A stretch of DNA of 64,000 nucleotides, from positions 186,001 through 250,000 of the forward strand of contig NZ_BSUO01000001.1 in NCBI RefSeq assembly GCF_030161635.1, written 5' to 3'. Within the stretch, counting starts at the first letter, position 1. Each line of letters starts with the position of its first letter. The translations under genes and the position numbers were made by a program. The notes under the pieces are model-generated. The model worked only from the letters and a program-made list of their open reading frames with translations, did no database searches and was not told the origin of the DNA. This DNA is from Mobilicoccus caccae. GTDB lineage: Bacteria > Actinomycetota > Actinomycetes > Actinomycetales > Dermatophilaceae. This document shows positions 30,077-39,666 of the stretch, piece by piece.

Positions 30077-31437
30077 TCAGCCCTTGGAGGTGAAGTCGCT
30101 GTAGTCCTGCTCCAACTCCTGAAGCACCTGCTCGGGAGTGCGCTGCTTGGCGATGAGGTCCTGCAGCCCGGCGCCGAGGGTGTCGCCCATCGTCGGCGTC
30201 GCCCAGTCGAGGTAGGGCAGCAGGCCGTTGGCGGTCGACACCTGGTCGAAGGCCGTGAAGATCTGCTGACCCAACTCGTTCGGGGCCTTCTGGTCGGCGG
30301 CCTCCACGACGGGCAGGCCCTCGTTCTCGGCGATGACCTTCATGGCGTCGGAGTTGGTGATGAAGTCGATGTACGCCGCTGCCGCGTCGGGGTTGTCGGC
30401 CTTGTTCGTGATGGCGAAGGGCTGACCCGAGGCGCCCGTGGTGTGCACGGCGCCGCCCTCCTGCGCGGGCGGCGGGAGGAAGAAACTGACGTCCTTGCCC
30501 ATCGCGGCCGACAGGTCCGCCTGCAGCCACGTGCCCGCGATGAGGAAGAGGCCCTCACCCTTGGTGAACGACTGCCACGCGGGGTCGTACCCGGTGCCGT
30601 TGACGCCCTTGGAGAAGTACCCGGCGTCGACCCACTCGACGAGTTTGGTCGCCGCCTGGGTGTTCTCGGGGTGTTCCAACTGGCGCCGGCGTTGCCGAAG
30701 CCGAGGGCGCGGATCTGGTCGGGCTGCACGTACTGACCCTGGATCACGCCGAACACGTGCGCCGCCGGCCACTTGTCGAGGTTGCCCAGCACGAGCGGGG
30801 TCTCACCGCCGGACTTGGCCTTGGCGAGCGCGGCCTCGAACTCGGCCCACGTCTTGGGCTGGGAGATGCCCAGCTCGTTCATCTTCTTGGTGTTGGCGAA
30901 CACGCCGACGACCTCACCGACCTGCGGCATGCCGTAGACGCTGCCCTGGCCGAAGGTCTTGCCGTCGGGGGAGTAGGACACGACCGAGCGCACCGACTCC
31001 GGGTAGCGCTTGTCCCAGCCGTAGGCCTGCATCCACGGGTCGAGCGAGATGAGCTGCCCGGCCTTGACGAACTCGCCCATCTGGGCGCGGGTGTTGTTGG
31101 CCTGGACGACGTCCGGGGCGTCGTCGCCGCTCAACGCCAGACGCAGGGTCTTGACGAGGTCGTCGAACGAGCGCGAGTTCCGCTCGATCTTGATGTTGGG
31201 GTACTTCTGCATGAAGGCTGCGTTGAGGGCCTTGAGCTGGGCGTCCTGCCCGCCGCGGACCTCCTGGTCCCAGACGGTGAGGGTGACATCCCCCATCGAG
31301 GCCGGATCGGTGTTCACCGAGGTGGACGCGGCGGGGGTCTGCTGCGGCGCCGACGGCTGGGTGCCGGGTGCGCAGGCGGCGAGGGCGAGGACGGCGGTGA
31401 TGCCGGTGGCGGCTACGGCTCGGCGGCTGAGGTTCAT
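30077..31437 (-). CDS. ABC sugar-binding lipoprotein (one frameshift)
   Basis: Extracellular solute-binding protein, family 1. Signal and lipobox are clear (VLALAACAPG), followed by DVTLTVWDQEVRGGQDAQLK, FMQKYPNIKIE, ARLALSGDD-like TLRLALSGDDAPDVVQ and GMPQVGEVVGVFANTKKM. One base is missing at 30668-30671 (a G run; the protein should read WNTPENTQAATK). The C-terminal part contains GLFLIAGTWLQADLS and AAAAYIDFITNSD. Restored length 453 residues. A GAAAGGACC site precedes the ATG. First gene of the sugar operon, divergent from the GH4 gene. Ligand unknown, probably an oligosaccharide or glycoside. Confidence 0.9.
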
Positions 31438-31521
31438 GGTGGGTCCTTTCCTGCCGGCCTGGCCGACAACGGTGGCGACCCCATCCTGCCCCTTACCGGC
31501 GCAGAAGGAGAGTAGGGGAGC

Positions 31522-32880
31522 ATGATCGGTATGAAGCTGGCACTCCTCGGCGGCGGCGGGTTTCGTGTTCCCCTCGTCTACGGCGCGCTCCTGTCCGATG
31601 TCCACGACCGGCGGGTCGACGAGATCGCCCTGCACGACGTCGATCCCGGGCGGCTCGCGGCGATCTCCCACGTGCTCACGCAGATGGCCGCGCAGTCACC
31701 GCGGGAGGTCGAGCCGCCGCGGGTCGTGACGACCACCGATCTCGACGTCGCCCTGACCGGGGCCGACTTCGTCTTCTCCGCGATCCGCGTGGGCGGGTTG
31801 GCCGGACGCACCTGCGACGAACGGGTCGCGCTCGACCTGGGCCTGCTGGGGCAGGAGACCACGGGACCGGGCGGCCTGGCGTACGGCCTGCGCACGGTGC
31901 CCGTCGCCCGCGAGATCGCCCGCCGTGTCGCGGCGGTGGCACCCGGCGCGTTCGTCATCGACTTCACCAACCCCGCCGGCCTCATCACGCAGGCGATGAA
32001 CGCCGAGATCCCCGGCCGGGTGGTCGGCATCTGCGACTCCCCGATCGCCCTGATCCGGCGCGTCGCCCGCGCCCTGGAGGTCGATCCCGCGCGCGTCTCG
32101 GCGGACTACGTCGGGCTCAACCACCTCGGATGGCTGCGGGGGATGCGCGTCGACGGGGTCGACCTGCTGCCCGACCTGCTCGCCCGGCCCGACCTCGTCG
32201 AATCCTTCGAGGAGGGAAAGCTGTTCGGGGCCGAGTGGCTGCAGACCATCGGTGCCGTGCCGAACGAGTACCTCTACTACTACGACTTCACCCGGGAGGC
32301 GATCGCCTCGATCCGGGGCGGCGCGCAGACCCGCGGGGAGTTCCTCCTCGATCAGCAGACCGACTTCTACCGCGCCGTCGAGGCCGATCCCGACTCCGCG
32401 CTCGCCACCTGGCGGGCCGCGCGCGAGCACCGCGACGCCACCTACATGAAGGAGGCCCGCGAGGAGGGCGAGGAGCGTGACGCACTCGACGTGGCAGGCG
32501 GCGGATACGAGGGGGTCGCCCTGGCGCTCATGGCGGCGATCGCGCGCGGCGAACGGTCGACGATGATCCTCGACGTGCCCGGTGGAACCGCGGTGCCGGG
32601 TCTGCCCGCCGACGCCGTCGTCGAGGTCCCGTGCCTGGTGGATGCGAGTGGGGTGTCACCGCTTGCGACCCGCCCGCTCACCGGTCGCATGCTCGGCCTC
32701 GTGCAGCAGGTCAAGTACGTCGAGACGCTGGTCATCGAGGCGGCTCTCGAGCGTGACCCGCGCCTGGCCGTCGAGGCCTTCGCGAGTCACCCGCTGGTGG
32801 ACTCGGTGACGACGGCGCGGGCCCTGTTCGACGGGTACTGCGCCCGGATCCCCGAGCTCGGGTCGCTCTTCCGCCGCTGA
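31522..32880 (+). CDS. GH4-family glycosidase (6-phospho-beta-glucosidase-like)
   Basis: NAD- and Mn-dependent glycosidase of family 4, about 452 residues. The N-terminal Rossmann motif MKLALLGGGGFRVPLVYGAL, TGADFVFSAIRVGGL, ETTGPGGLAYGLRTVPVA, DFTNPAGLITQA, GICDSP (metal cysteine) and GLNHLGWL (metal histidine) are family hallmarks. I place the start at 31522 behind GGAGAGTAGGGG; an in-frame ATG nine bases later is possible. Divergent from the ABC operon, with which it shares an 84-base control region. GH4 enzymes usually cleave phosphorylated sugars from PTS uptake; here no PTS is present but a PfkB kinase is. Confidence 0.9.
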   Translation: MIGMKLALLGGGGFRVPLVYGALLSDVHDRRVDEIALHDVDPGRLAAISHVLTQMAAQSPREVEPPRVVTTTDLDVALTGADFVFSAIRVGGLAGRTCDERVALDLGLLGQETTGPGGLAYGLRTVPVAREIARRVAAVAPGAFVIDFTNPAGLITQAMNAEIPGRVVGICDSPIALIRRVARALEVDPARVSADYVGLNHLGWLRGMRVDGVDLLPDLLARPDLVESFEEGKLFGAEWLQTIGAVPNEYLYYYDFTREAIASIRGGAQTRGEFLLDQQTDFYRAVEADPDSALATWRAAREHRDATYMKEAREEGEERDALDVAGGGYEGVALALMAAIARGERSTMILDVPGGTAVPGLPADAVVEVPCLVDASGVSPLATRPLTGRMLGLVQQVKYVETLVIEAALERDPRLAVEAFASHPLVDSVTTARALFDGYCARIPELGSLFRR

Positions 32881-32902
32881 CGAGCGGTTCCGCCGACACG
32901 CA

Positions 32903-32938
32903 CGCCGAGACCGTCGGTTATAGGGGGCGGTTTCGGCG
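32903..32938. repeat. R1 palindromic repeat, copy 3 (tandem unit 1)
   Basis: Arms CGCCGAGACCGTC and GGCGGTTTCGGCG pair throughout on the + strand if G-U is allowed; centre contains TTATAG. 22 bases after the GH4 stop, first of three tandem units of 40 bases. Confidence 0.85.
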
Positions 32939-32942
32939 CTCA

Positions 32943-32978
32943 CGCCCAGACCGTCGGCTATAGGGGGCGGTTTCGGCG
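32943..32978. repeat. R1 palindromic repeat, copy 4 (tandem unit 2)
   Basis: Same as unit 1 except CGCCCAGA for CGCCGAGA and CTATAG for TTATAG at the centre. Separated from unit 1 by CTCA. Confidence 0.85.
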
Positions 32979-32982
32979 CTCA

Positions 32983-33022
32983 CGCCCAGACCCCCGGTGA
33001 TCTGTGGCGATCTCGGTGGGCG
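32983..33022. repeat. R1 palindromic repeat, copy 5 (degenerate tandem unit 3)
   Basis: Starts CGCCCAGACCCCCGGTGATC and ends GATCTCGGTGGGCG; the stem is weaker and the TATA centre is lost. Lies 12 bases before the end of the convergent spermidine-synthase-like gene. Confidence 0.6.
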
Positions 33023-33034
33023 CTGAGACGGGTG

Positions 33035-34593
33035 TCAGTACGGGGTGAGGAGCTGGTCGACGGGCGCGAAGTCGTCGGTGAGCACGGGGGCGTCGCCGAC
33101 CCAGGCGCGCAGGTCGTCGCCGGCGATGACGCTCCATCCCACGTCGCGGGAGGTCATCTGCGCCGCCCACGCCGAGGTGTCCAGCGGCGCGTCGGAGGCG
33201 AGCACGACGAGGTTGCCGCCGCTGCCGTCACCGGCCAGCGCCCCGGGGTAGCTGGCGAGCGCGACATGGTCGAACGTCGTCATGAGGGTGGCGACCTCGG
33301 CCCGCGCGAAGGCCAGGGGGCCGCGGTCGATGACGTTGAGGGCGTACACCCCGTGAGGGCGCAGGGCCCGGTGGATCTTCTCGACGGCCTCGACCGTGGT
33401 CAGGTGCCACGGCACGCTCACGCCTCCGAAGGCGTCGCCGACGACGAGGTCACGGCTTCCCGCCGGGAGGGCGTCGAGCCCGAGGCGGCCGTCCTCCACC
33501 CGCACCTGCAGATCGTCACCGAGCTCGGCTGCGAGGTGCTGCTGGTCGATGTCGACGACGCCCTGATCGATCTCGGAGACGGTGTTGCGGCTCCCCGGCC
33601 GGGTCGCCGAGAGGTAGCGCGGCATCGTCAGGCCACCGCCGCCGATGTGGTGCGCCTCGATCGGCCGCCCGTCGGGGAACGCGGCGTCGACCGCCGCCGC
33701 GTAGGCCTTGACGTAGCGGAACTGCAGGTGGGTCGGGTCGTTCAGGTCCACGTAGGAGTGCCGCAGGCCGTCGAGCACGAGCGTTCGGCCCGAGGCGTTC
33801 TCGGGATCGGTGACCACCGCGGCGCAGTGGTACCGGGTCTCGACGTCGCACCCGTCCGGGACGATCACCGAGCCGGAGCCGATCGCCGCCAGCAGCGCCA
33901 CGCACCCGACGCTCGCCCGCCCGGAGGGCTTTGAGGGCGTCGCAGGCCGGCCAGGACGATCGCGGCGGCGGCGAGCAGGGCGACACCGAGACCGATCATG
34001 ATCCCGGTCACCGGCACGGCCGAGATGAGGATGAACCCGGTGATCACCGTGCCGACGATGGACCCGGCCGTGCCGATGCCCGACAGCTTCCCGACGACGG
34101 AGCCGGTGGCGGACAGGCTCGTCAGGCTGAGCTTGGTCACCATCGGGGTGACCGCCGAGAGCAGCGCGCCGGGGATCATGATCGTCGCCGCGGCCGCCAG
34201 CAGCGTCAGCCCGGCATCACCGATCATGCCCACGGCGCGCACGACGAACGGCATCGCCGCCGCCGCGATCGCCGAGACTCCGAGCAGCGGCGCGAGGGCG
34301 TCGCGCGGGTCGATCCGGTCCGCGGCCCGCCCACCGGCCCAGGAACCCAGGGCGATGGCCGCGAGGGCGATGCCGATGACCAGGGTGTTCGTCTCCAGCG
34401 TCAGGCCCAGGTAGGGCGCGAGGAGGCGCAGCGCGACCAGCTCGACGACGAGCACGGCCGCCGAGGCGAAGAAGACGAGCGCCGCCGCGGCGACGTGTCC
34501 GAGCCCCGGACGCACCGATCCTCCTGCGTCGTCGGGCGGTTCGGACCCGGACCCGTCCTGGCCGGGGGCGTCGGAGGCGCGGCGTGTCGTCAC
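33035..34593 (-). CDS. Membrane-anchored spermidine synthase-like protein (one frameshift)
   Basis: A two-part protein of about 519 residues. The N-terminal half has about six to seven hydrophobic segments (ALVFFASAAVLVVELVALRL, IGIALAAIALGSWAGGRAAD), as in the fused MFS/spermidine synthase family. The C-terminal half is an aminopropyltransferase-like Rossmann domain with YHCAAVVTDP, LVLDGLRHSYVDLNDP, AHHIGGGGLTMPRYL, EIDQGVVDID and DLVVGDAFGGVSVP. The acidic residue that follows DGR in true spermidine synthases is kept in VRVEDGRLGL. One base is missing at 33935-33937. The GTG at 34591-34593 is the likely start. Product of the reaction unknown. Confidence 0.8.
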
Positions 34594-34809
34594 GCGCGCC
34601 ACTGTAGGAGAGTCACGCCCGCCCCGGCGTCCTACGTCTGGGGCCTGGGCGCGTCGAGTACCGCCGCGGCGGGTCACGCGACGCACCGACATGCATGCGC
34701 CCTCCAGCATTCGCTCAGAAAGCACGAGGCCGGGTTGCGTAGCCTGTCGTGGGACGCGCGGCGTCCGCGCTCTCCTCCCGACCGACATCACCCACTCGAA
34801 AGGTGCGCT

Positions 34810-35673
34810 GTGGACGCTGGCAACGCCGTCCTGACCTATCTCGATGCCCTCATCCTCGGCATCGTCGAAGGTCTCACCGAGTACCTCCCGGTGTCCTCGA
34901 CCGGCCACCTCACCATCGCCGAGAAGCTGCTGGGCCTGCCGATCGACAACCCGACCGTCACCGGGTACACGGCGACGATCCAGATCGGGGCGATCCTCGC
35001 GACGCTCCTGTACTTCCGCACCAAGATCCTGCGGCTGTTCCGCGCGTGGGTGGCGGGCCTGCGCAACCCGGAGGCGCGCACGCACGACTACACGCTGGCG
35101 TGGGCCGTCGTCGTGGGGTCGTTGCCGGTCGGCATCGTCGGATTCCTCGGACGGCACGTCATCGAGGGCGCGCTGCGCAGCCTGTGGGTGGTGGCCATCG
35201 CCCTCATCGCGTGGAGCCTCGTCATGTGGATCGCCGAGCGACGCTACGAAGGCGCCGTCGCGAAGGGGAACGAGCGCAGCGAGGACGACATCACGATCCG
35301 CGACGGCCTGATCATCGGCCTCGTGCAGTGCTTCTCGCTGATCCCCGGCGTGTCCCGGTCCGGGGCGACGATCTCCGCGGGCCTCCTGTCGGGCGTCAAC
35401 CGCGTGGTCGCCACCGAGCTGTCGTTCTTCCTCGCGATCCCCGCGCTCACGGCAGCCGGATTGTTCGGGTTGAAGGACGTCGATACCGCCGTCATCCCCC
35501 TCGGGCCGATGATCCTCGGCATCGTCATCTCGTTCGTCGTCGCCTACGCCTCCATCGCCTGGCTGCTGCGGTTCGTCGCGTCCAACAGCCTGCGCGTGTT
35601 CATCTGGTACCGGATCGCCCTCGGCGTCGTCCTCCTCGTCGTGCTGTCGATGGGCTGGATGACCGCCACCTGA
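34810..35673 (+). CDS. uppP: Undecaprenyl-diphosphatase UppP (BacA)
   Basis: Membrane phosphatase that recycles undecaprenyl pyrophosphate for cell-wall synthesis and can give bacitracin resistance. The 287-residue protein has both active-site regions: LGIVEGLTEYLPVSSTGHL at about residues 16-34 (Glu and Ser/Thr cluster) and GVSRSGATI around residue 182. Eight membrane spans are apparent. The GTG start follows GAAAGGTGCGCT; an in-frame alternative is not obvious. It stands alone between the spermidine-synthase-like gene (divergent) and a convergent FUSC gene. Confidence 0.95.
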   Translation: MDAGNAVLTYLDALILGIVEGLTEYLPVSSTGHLTIAEKLLGLPIDNPTVTGYTATIQIGAILATLLYFRTKILRLFRAWVAGLRNPEARTHDYTLAWAVVVGSLPVGIVGFLGRHVIEGALRSLWVVAIALIAWSLVMWIAERRYEGAVAKGNERSEDDITIRDGLIIGLVQCFSLIPGVSRSGATISAGLLSGVNRVVATELSFFLAIPALTAAGLFGLKDVDTAVIPLGPMILGIVISFVVAYASIAWLLRFVASNSLRVFIWYRIALGVVLLVVLSMGWMTAT

Positions 35674-35716
35674 GCCGGAGCATCCGGTCAGGGCGGTTCA
35701 GCTCTCCCGGCTGTCG

Positions 35717-37527
35717 TCAGGCGGATCCGGAGGATCGTCGCCACCCCGTGATGACGCGCTGCACGGCGAGGACGTCCTCGTGGATCTCCGCTGCCGGGCG
35801 ACTCCCACGGACCGAGTGGGTCTTGATGCGCGACAACGGTTCTCGCGCTCGATCCGCGAGGGCGCCCGCCGAGCGCGTGTCGGGGTGCCAGGCCAGGCCC
35901 AGCACGACGTATCCCAGATGCGACAGCGTCGCCTCCATCTCGCGATACGGCGCGACGCGGCGGGGGAGTCGGCGAGGGTGCGGCGGGCGTACTCCTCCGA
36001 CTCCAGCAGCGCGAAGTGCAGGTGGCGGCGGTTCTCCCGCGCGGCGTGCGTCTCGATCCGGCCGGCGCCGAGATCGGACAGCACGGCCCCGATGCCGTCG
36101 ACGACGTCGCGGGCGTAGCTGCGCAGGACGGGCACGTCGGTCCTCCGGCCCACGAGGTACAGCACCGCGAACGCCACGACGATGGCCAGCACGGTGTCCA
36201 GGCCGCGCTCGGCGGCGAGGGCCGAGGACGACGACCCGCCCGAGGCGTAGGCGCCGACCGTGAGCGCCAGCGGGGTGATGGCCACGACCGCGAGGCCGTA
36301 GTTCGCGACGACGACCATCTCGATGAAGAACTGCAAACCGGCGACGAGAAGGATCAGCGGCCAACCGGTGGGGCCGATCCAGCTGATGAGGAGGAGCAGG
36401 CCGAGGCCCACCACGGTGCCGCCGAGGCGCTGGATGCCGCGCACGGTCTGTGCCTCCCGCGTCCCTCCTTGGTGGAGCACGAGGGTGGCGAAGGCCGCGG
36501 CCCAGTGGGCGTGTTCCGCGCCGAGGGTGCGCGCGATCCCGGCGGCGATGAGCGTCGCGACGAAGACCCGGCCGGCGACGAGCAGAGGCTCGGAGGGCCA
36601 CCGGAGCGCACGGAGCAGGATCGGGCCCGCCGCGGGACGGCCGAGGGAGGTGTCCCAGATCTTCTCGGCCTCGAGCCGGCGAGCGGCGGCCGTGGTGAGG
36701 GCGTCGTCGGTCTCGAGCACCGCGCCGGTGAACTCGTCCTCCTCGCCCGCGACCGAGCCCCACGGCGCCTGGTGGAACCCGAGTTCGGCGCCGGTGACGC
36801 GTGCTGCTGCGGCGGCGTACCGGTCCTGGACAGCCCACAGGCGTGAGGTGAACGACGGATGACCGCCGCCGTCGGTGACCGTCGTCCACCCCCGGTGCAG
36901 TGCCGAGGAGGCGGCGTACCTGACCGCGACGAGGTTCTCGCGCCGGGTCTCGGCCTCGTACCGGTCCATGGCGTTCTCGGCCGCTTCGACGGCGTGACGC
37001 TCCGGGCCGGTGGGGTCGAGGACGAGGTCGCTCATGCCACCCACGACCCCCATGACCGCACCGAGGGCGACGGCGCCCACGATGACCTCGTAGGGAGTCC
37101 CGTGCAGCGCGGCCAGCCCTCCCACGCCATGGACGAGCACGAAGAACATCGCGCCCGGAGGTCCGACCCGCAGCGCGACGCAGAGGAAGGTGGCGACGGC
37201 CCCGGTGGTGGCCAACGCGGGCACGTCGAGCCAGGGGTTGTGGACCGTGAGTGCGCCGACCGCCACCGACGACACGAGCCCGAACCCCACCGTCGCCAGC
37301 AACCTCAGCCGGTACCGCGCCGGCGCCATCGCCCCGTAGAGGACGGTGAAACAGCCCAGGGTCGCCAGCATGCCGAACCGGAGGTCACCGAGCAGGTGCG
37401 AGCCGCCGAGGACGACGACACTCGTGGCCGCGGTCTTGAGGGCCACGCGCCACCGGGCGGGCACGGCGTTGAACCGCGCGGCCGCCCGCAGATGTCGGTG
37501 TCCTGGGATCGCTTTCATCACCCGCAT
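35717..37527 (-). CDS. FUSC-family membrane protein, putative aromatic acid/solute efflux (one frameshift)
   Basis: About 603 residues with two blocks of six membrane spans separated by a long soluble region, the layout of fusaric-acid-resistance / YccS-type proteins. First block: TAATSVVVLGGSHLLGDLRFG and GMLATLGCFTVLYG; second block: FVATLIAAGIARTLGAEHAHW, QRLGGTVVGLGLLLLISW. One base is missing at 35962-35966 (a run of five G; C on the coding strand), after which the true tail reads RRVAPYREMEATLSHLGYVV and stops at 35717. Two ATG codons nine bases apart (37527, 37518) could start it. Substrate unknown. Confidence 0.75.
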
Positions 37528-37605
37528 TGTCCCCCGCCCGCCGCGGTCGCTGCGGTCGTCCACAGGGTCCGCTCGTGGGTCGGGACACCGGCCCGCCGCC
37601 GACCT

Positions 37606-37616
37606 AGCCTCCCGGC
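37606..37616 (+). promoter_or_regulatory. -10 box TAGCCT giving a leaderless transcript
   Basis: TAGCCT (37606-37611) ends 5 bases before the ATG at 37617; no Shine-Dalgarno sequence is present. Confidence 0.4.
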
Positions 37617-38921
37617 ATGACGAGCCTCTCCCACGACGGTGCCCTCCGCAACGACGGCCGCGCGATCGTCGCCCCGTTCCTCACTTCGGGCGAACGGATC
37701 GACCACACCGAGTTCATCCCGCGGACCGAGGCCTCGCCGCGGGCCTTCGTCCTCATCGTCCTTCTCCCGTTCGTGGTCGTTGCCGGGGCGGGGGTCTGGC
37801 AGGTCGTGAAGGAATGGACGACCACGACGAACCCCATCGACTTCGTGCCCGCGGCACTGCAGACGGGGATGCTCTTCGTGTTCTTCTGCATGGTCGCGGC
37901 CATCGCGCTCATCCCCGCAGGCAATCGGCGACGCATCTTCGGCTCGCCGCCGCGCCTGTGCGCCGTCACAGACCGACGGATCCTCGTGTTCGACCTGGTC
38001 GGCCGCGATCGGCGGCCCTCGCTCGACGTCGCGGAGTCGCTGGACGCGCTGCCGCAACTCACCCGCCTCGGGACACCCGGTCGGTCCGATCTCTACTGGG
38101 CCGGCACCGAGTTCCAGGTCCGCGTGCACGCATCGGCGGGGAGGGTCGGTCGGCGTCGTGACGTGAACTCGGTGCCACTGACGGGTGTGAGCGGGGCGCC
38201 GGTCGACCTCTCCGGCCTCGAGCGCGCCGTGGTCGCCTCCGGGCGCCCCGCCGTACCGCCCGGGCGCACCTCGACCTCGCACCTCTCGCCGCAACACCAG
38301 GCCCTGCTCGCCGAGGTCCTGCACCCCGAGGAGGTGCCGGTGTGGTGCTCCGAGGCGCCCCTTCACCTGGCCGACGGGTGGGTGGACGACGCCGTCGTCA
38401 CCACATCGACGGGTCGTGTCCGCCCGATGTCACCGGCGCGGACGCGGATCGTCCTGTTCGTCGTGGTCGTGGTCGTCCTCGGGGTGAACCTCCTCAAGCT
38501 GCTGCAGGCGTCCCCGAACGTCGCGACGTCTCCCGTGCCACCGGTGGCGCTGTGGATCGGGCTCGTGTTCGTGGTTCTCCTGCTGCCCGTGCTGCGGCGG
38601 CGCGCAGGCCAGCAGGAAGCGAGCGGTGCCTGCGCGATCTACGCGGTGACGAACGCGCGGGCGGTCATCGCCCAGTGGGACGAGCACGGACGGATCCTCG
38701 TCGAGACGTTCCTGCCCCCACACCTCGCCGGATGCCACCGCACGGCGACCGGAGACGTGATCCTGTCGAGGCACCCGCGTGTCGGTCAAGGGTTTCCGTT
38801 GCCGCAGAACGTCTTTCGCCCTGTCGCGGATCTTGAGAACGGCGAGCGTGCCCTGATGTGGCTCATGTCCTCGACCGGGGGCCACCCGTTCCGTCCTCCC
38901 TACGGCTCTCGTCCCGCGTGA
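37617..38921 (+). CDS. Membrane protein with two PH-like domains
   Basis: Not a named family. 434 residues in two similar halves: each has a pair of hydrophobic segments (RAFVLIVLLPFVVVAGAGVW plus FVFFCMVAAIALI; IVLFVVVVVVLGVNLLKLL plus VALWIGLVFVVLLLP) followed by a strand motif with a conserved turn, LCAVTDRRILVFDLVGRDRR in the first and IYAVTNARAVIAQWDEHGR in the second. AVT(D/N)-R is the usual signature of bacterial PH-like (bPH) domains on membrane proteins, hence the call. Start by the ATG directly behind a -10 box. No functional neighbour. Confidence 0.6.
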   Translation: MTSLSHDGALRNDGRAIVAPFLTSGERIDHTEFIPRTEASPRAFVLIVLLPFVVVAGAGVWQVVKEWTTTTNPIDFVPAALQTGMLFVFFCMVAAIALIPAGNRRRIFGSPPRLCAVTDRRILVFDLVGRDRRPSLDVAESLDALPQLTRLGTPGRSDLYWAGTEFQVRVHASAGRVGRRRDVNSVPLTGVSGAPVDLSGLERAVVASGRPAVPPGRTSTSHLSPQHQALLAEVLHPEEVPVWCSEAPLHLADGWVDDAVVTTSTGRVRPMSPARTRIVLFVVVVVVLGVNLLKLLQASPNVATSPVPPVALWIGLVFVVLLLPVLRRRAGQQEASGACAIYAVTNARAVIAQWDEHGRILVETFLPPHLAGCHRTATGDVILSRHPRVGQGFPLPQNVFRPVADLENGERALMWLMSSTGGHPFRPPYGSRPA

Positions 38922-38944
38922 GGGGGCGTGCCGGGTGCGTCGCC

Positions 38945-39598
38945 TCAGGCGATGGGCCAGGTCTCCCGGCGGTGCGCGGCGTCCCAGAACATCCACTCGA
39001 ACTGCGCGGCACGGCCGAACGCGGCGAGCATCCGCTCACGCACCTGCGGCGAGCTCTCGTCCGCGAGGCGGTCGACGATGGCGATGGCCTGCCGGGTCGA
39101 TTCGGCGAAGTCCTCGTCGGCGTAGGTCGCGATCCAGTCGCCGTAGGCGTGCTGCTCGAGGTCGCCCGCGGCCTCCAGCAGCCGGTCACCGACGTCCTTG
39201 TAGATCCAGAAGCAGGGCAGCACACCCGCGGCCAGCACGGGGTAGCAGCCACCCGCGACGAGCGAGCTGAGGAACCCGGTGTAGGCGACGCAGGTCGGAG
39301 ACGGCTCGGTCGCGGTCATGTCACCCACGTGGGCCTCGTGCAGGACGCGTTCCACGACGATCGTCTCCCGCGCGGCCGCGGCCCAGAAGATCAGGTCGTC
39401 GCTGGTGGAGCTCTGCGTCGCGCAGGCGGCGAGCGTGCGTCCGTACTCGAACAGGTACAGCGCGTCCTGCGCCATGTAGTGGTCGAAACGGGCGCGGTCC
39501 AGGGTGCCGTCGGCCAGTTCGGTCACGAACGGCAGCGCGTCGATACCGGCGCGAATGCCCTCGATGTGTGTCCATGCGGTCTGGGTGAAGCTCGTCAT
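38945..39598 (-). CDS. tenA: TenA-family thiaminase II / aminopyrimidine aminohydrolase
   Basis: Hydrolyses aminopyrimidine from degraded thiamin for salvage. 217 residues, all helical. The catalytic cysteine is Cys129 in AAGVLPCFWIYKDVG, the C-terminal catalytic glutamate is in AQFEWMFWDAAH, and LFEYGRTLAAC with RARFDHYMAQDALYL matches the family. Third gene behind thiM and thiED, 68 bases after thiED, so probably under the same TPP riboswitch. A salvage role fits the ThiM/ThiE/ThiD set, which lacks a de novo thiC/thiG here. Confidence 0.92.
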   Translation of the reverse strand: MTSFTQTAWTHIEGIRAGIDALPFVTELADGTLDRARFDHYMAQDALYLFEYGRTLAACATQSSTSDDLIFWAAAARETIVVERVLHEAHVGDMTATEPSPTCVAYTGFLSSLVAGGCYPVLAAGVLPCFWIYKDVGDRLLEAAGDLEQHAYGDWIATYADEDFAESTRQAIAIVDRLADESSPQVRERMLAAFGRAAQFEWMFWDAAHRRETWPIA

Positions 39599-39666
39599 CT
39601 GTCCTCGTCGTCCTCTGGCCGGTCGGGCCGTGGTGGGGGTGGTGGGGGTGCGGCGAAGCGGGAGTC

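Noticed and set aside
32903..33022. Possible small CRISPR array (three units, 40-base period)
   Set aside because: The units follow each other with only 4 bases between, are palindromic throughout and have no unique spacers or cas genes.
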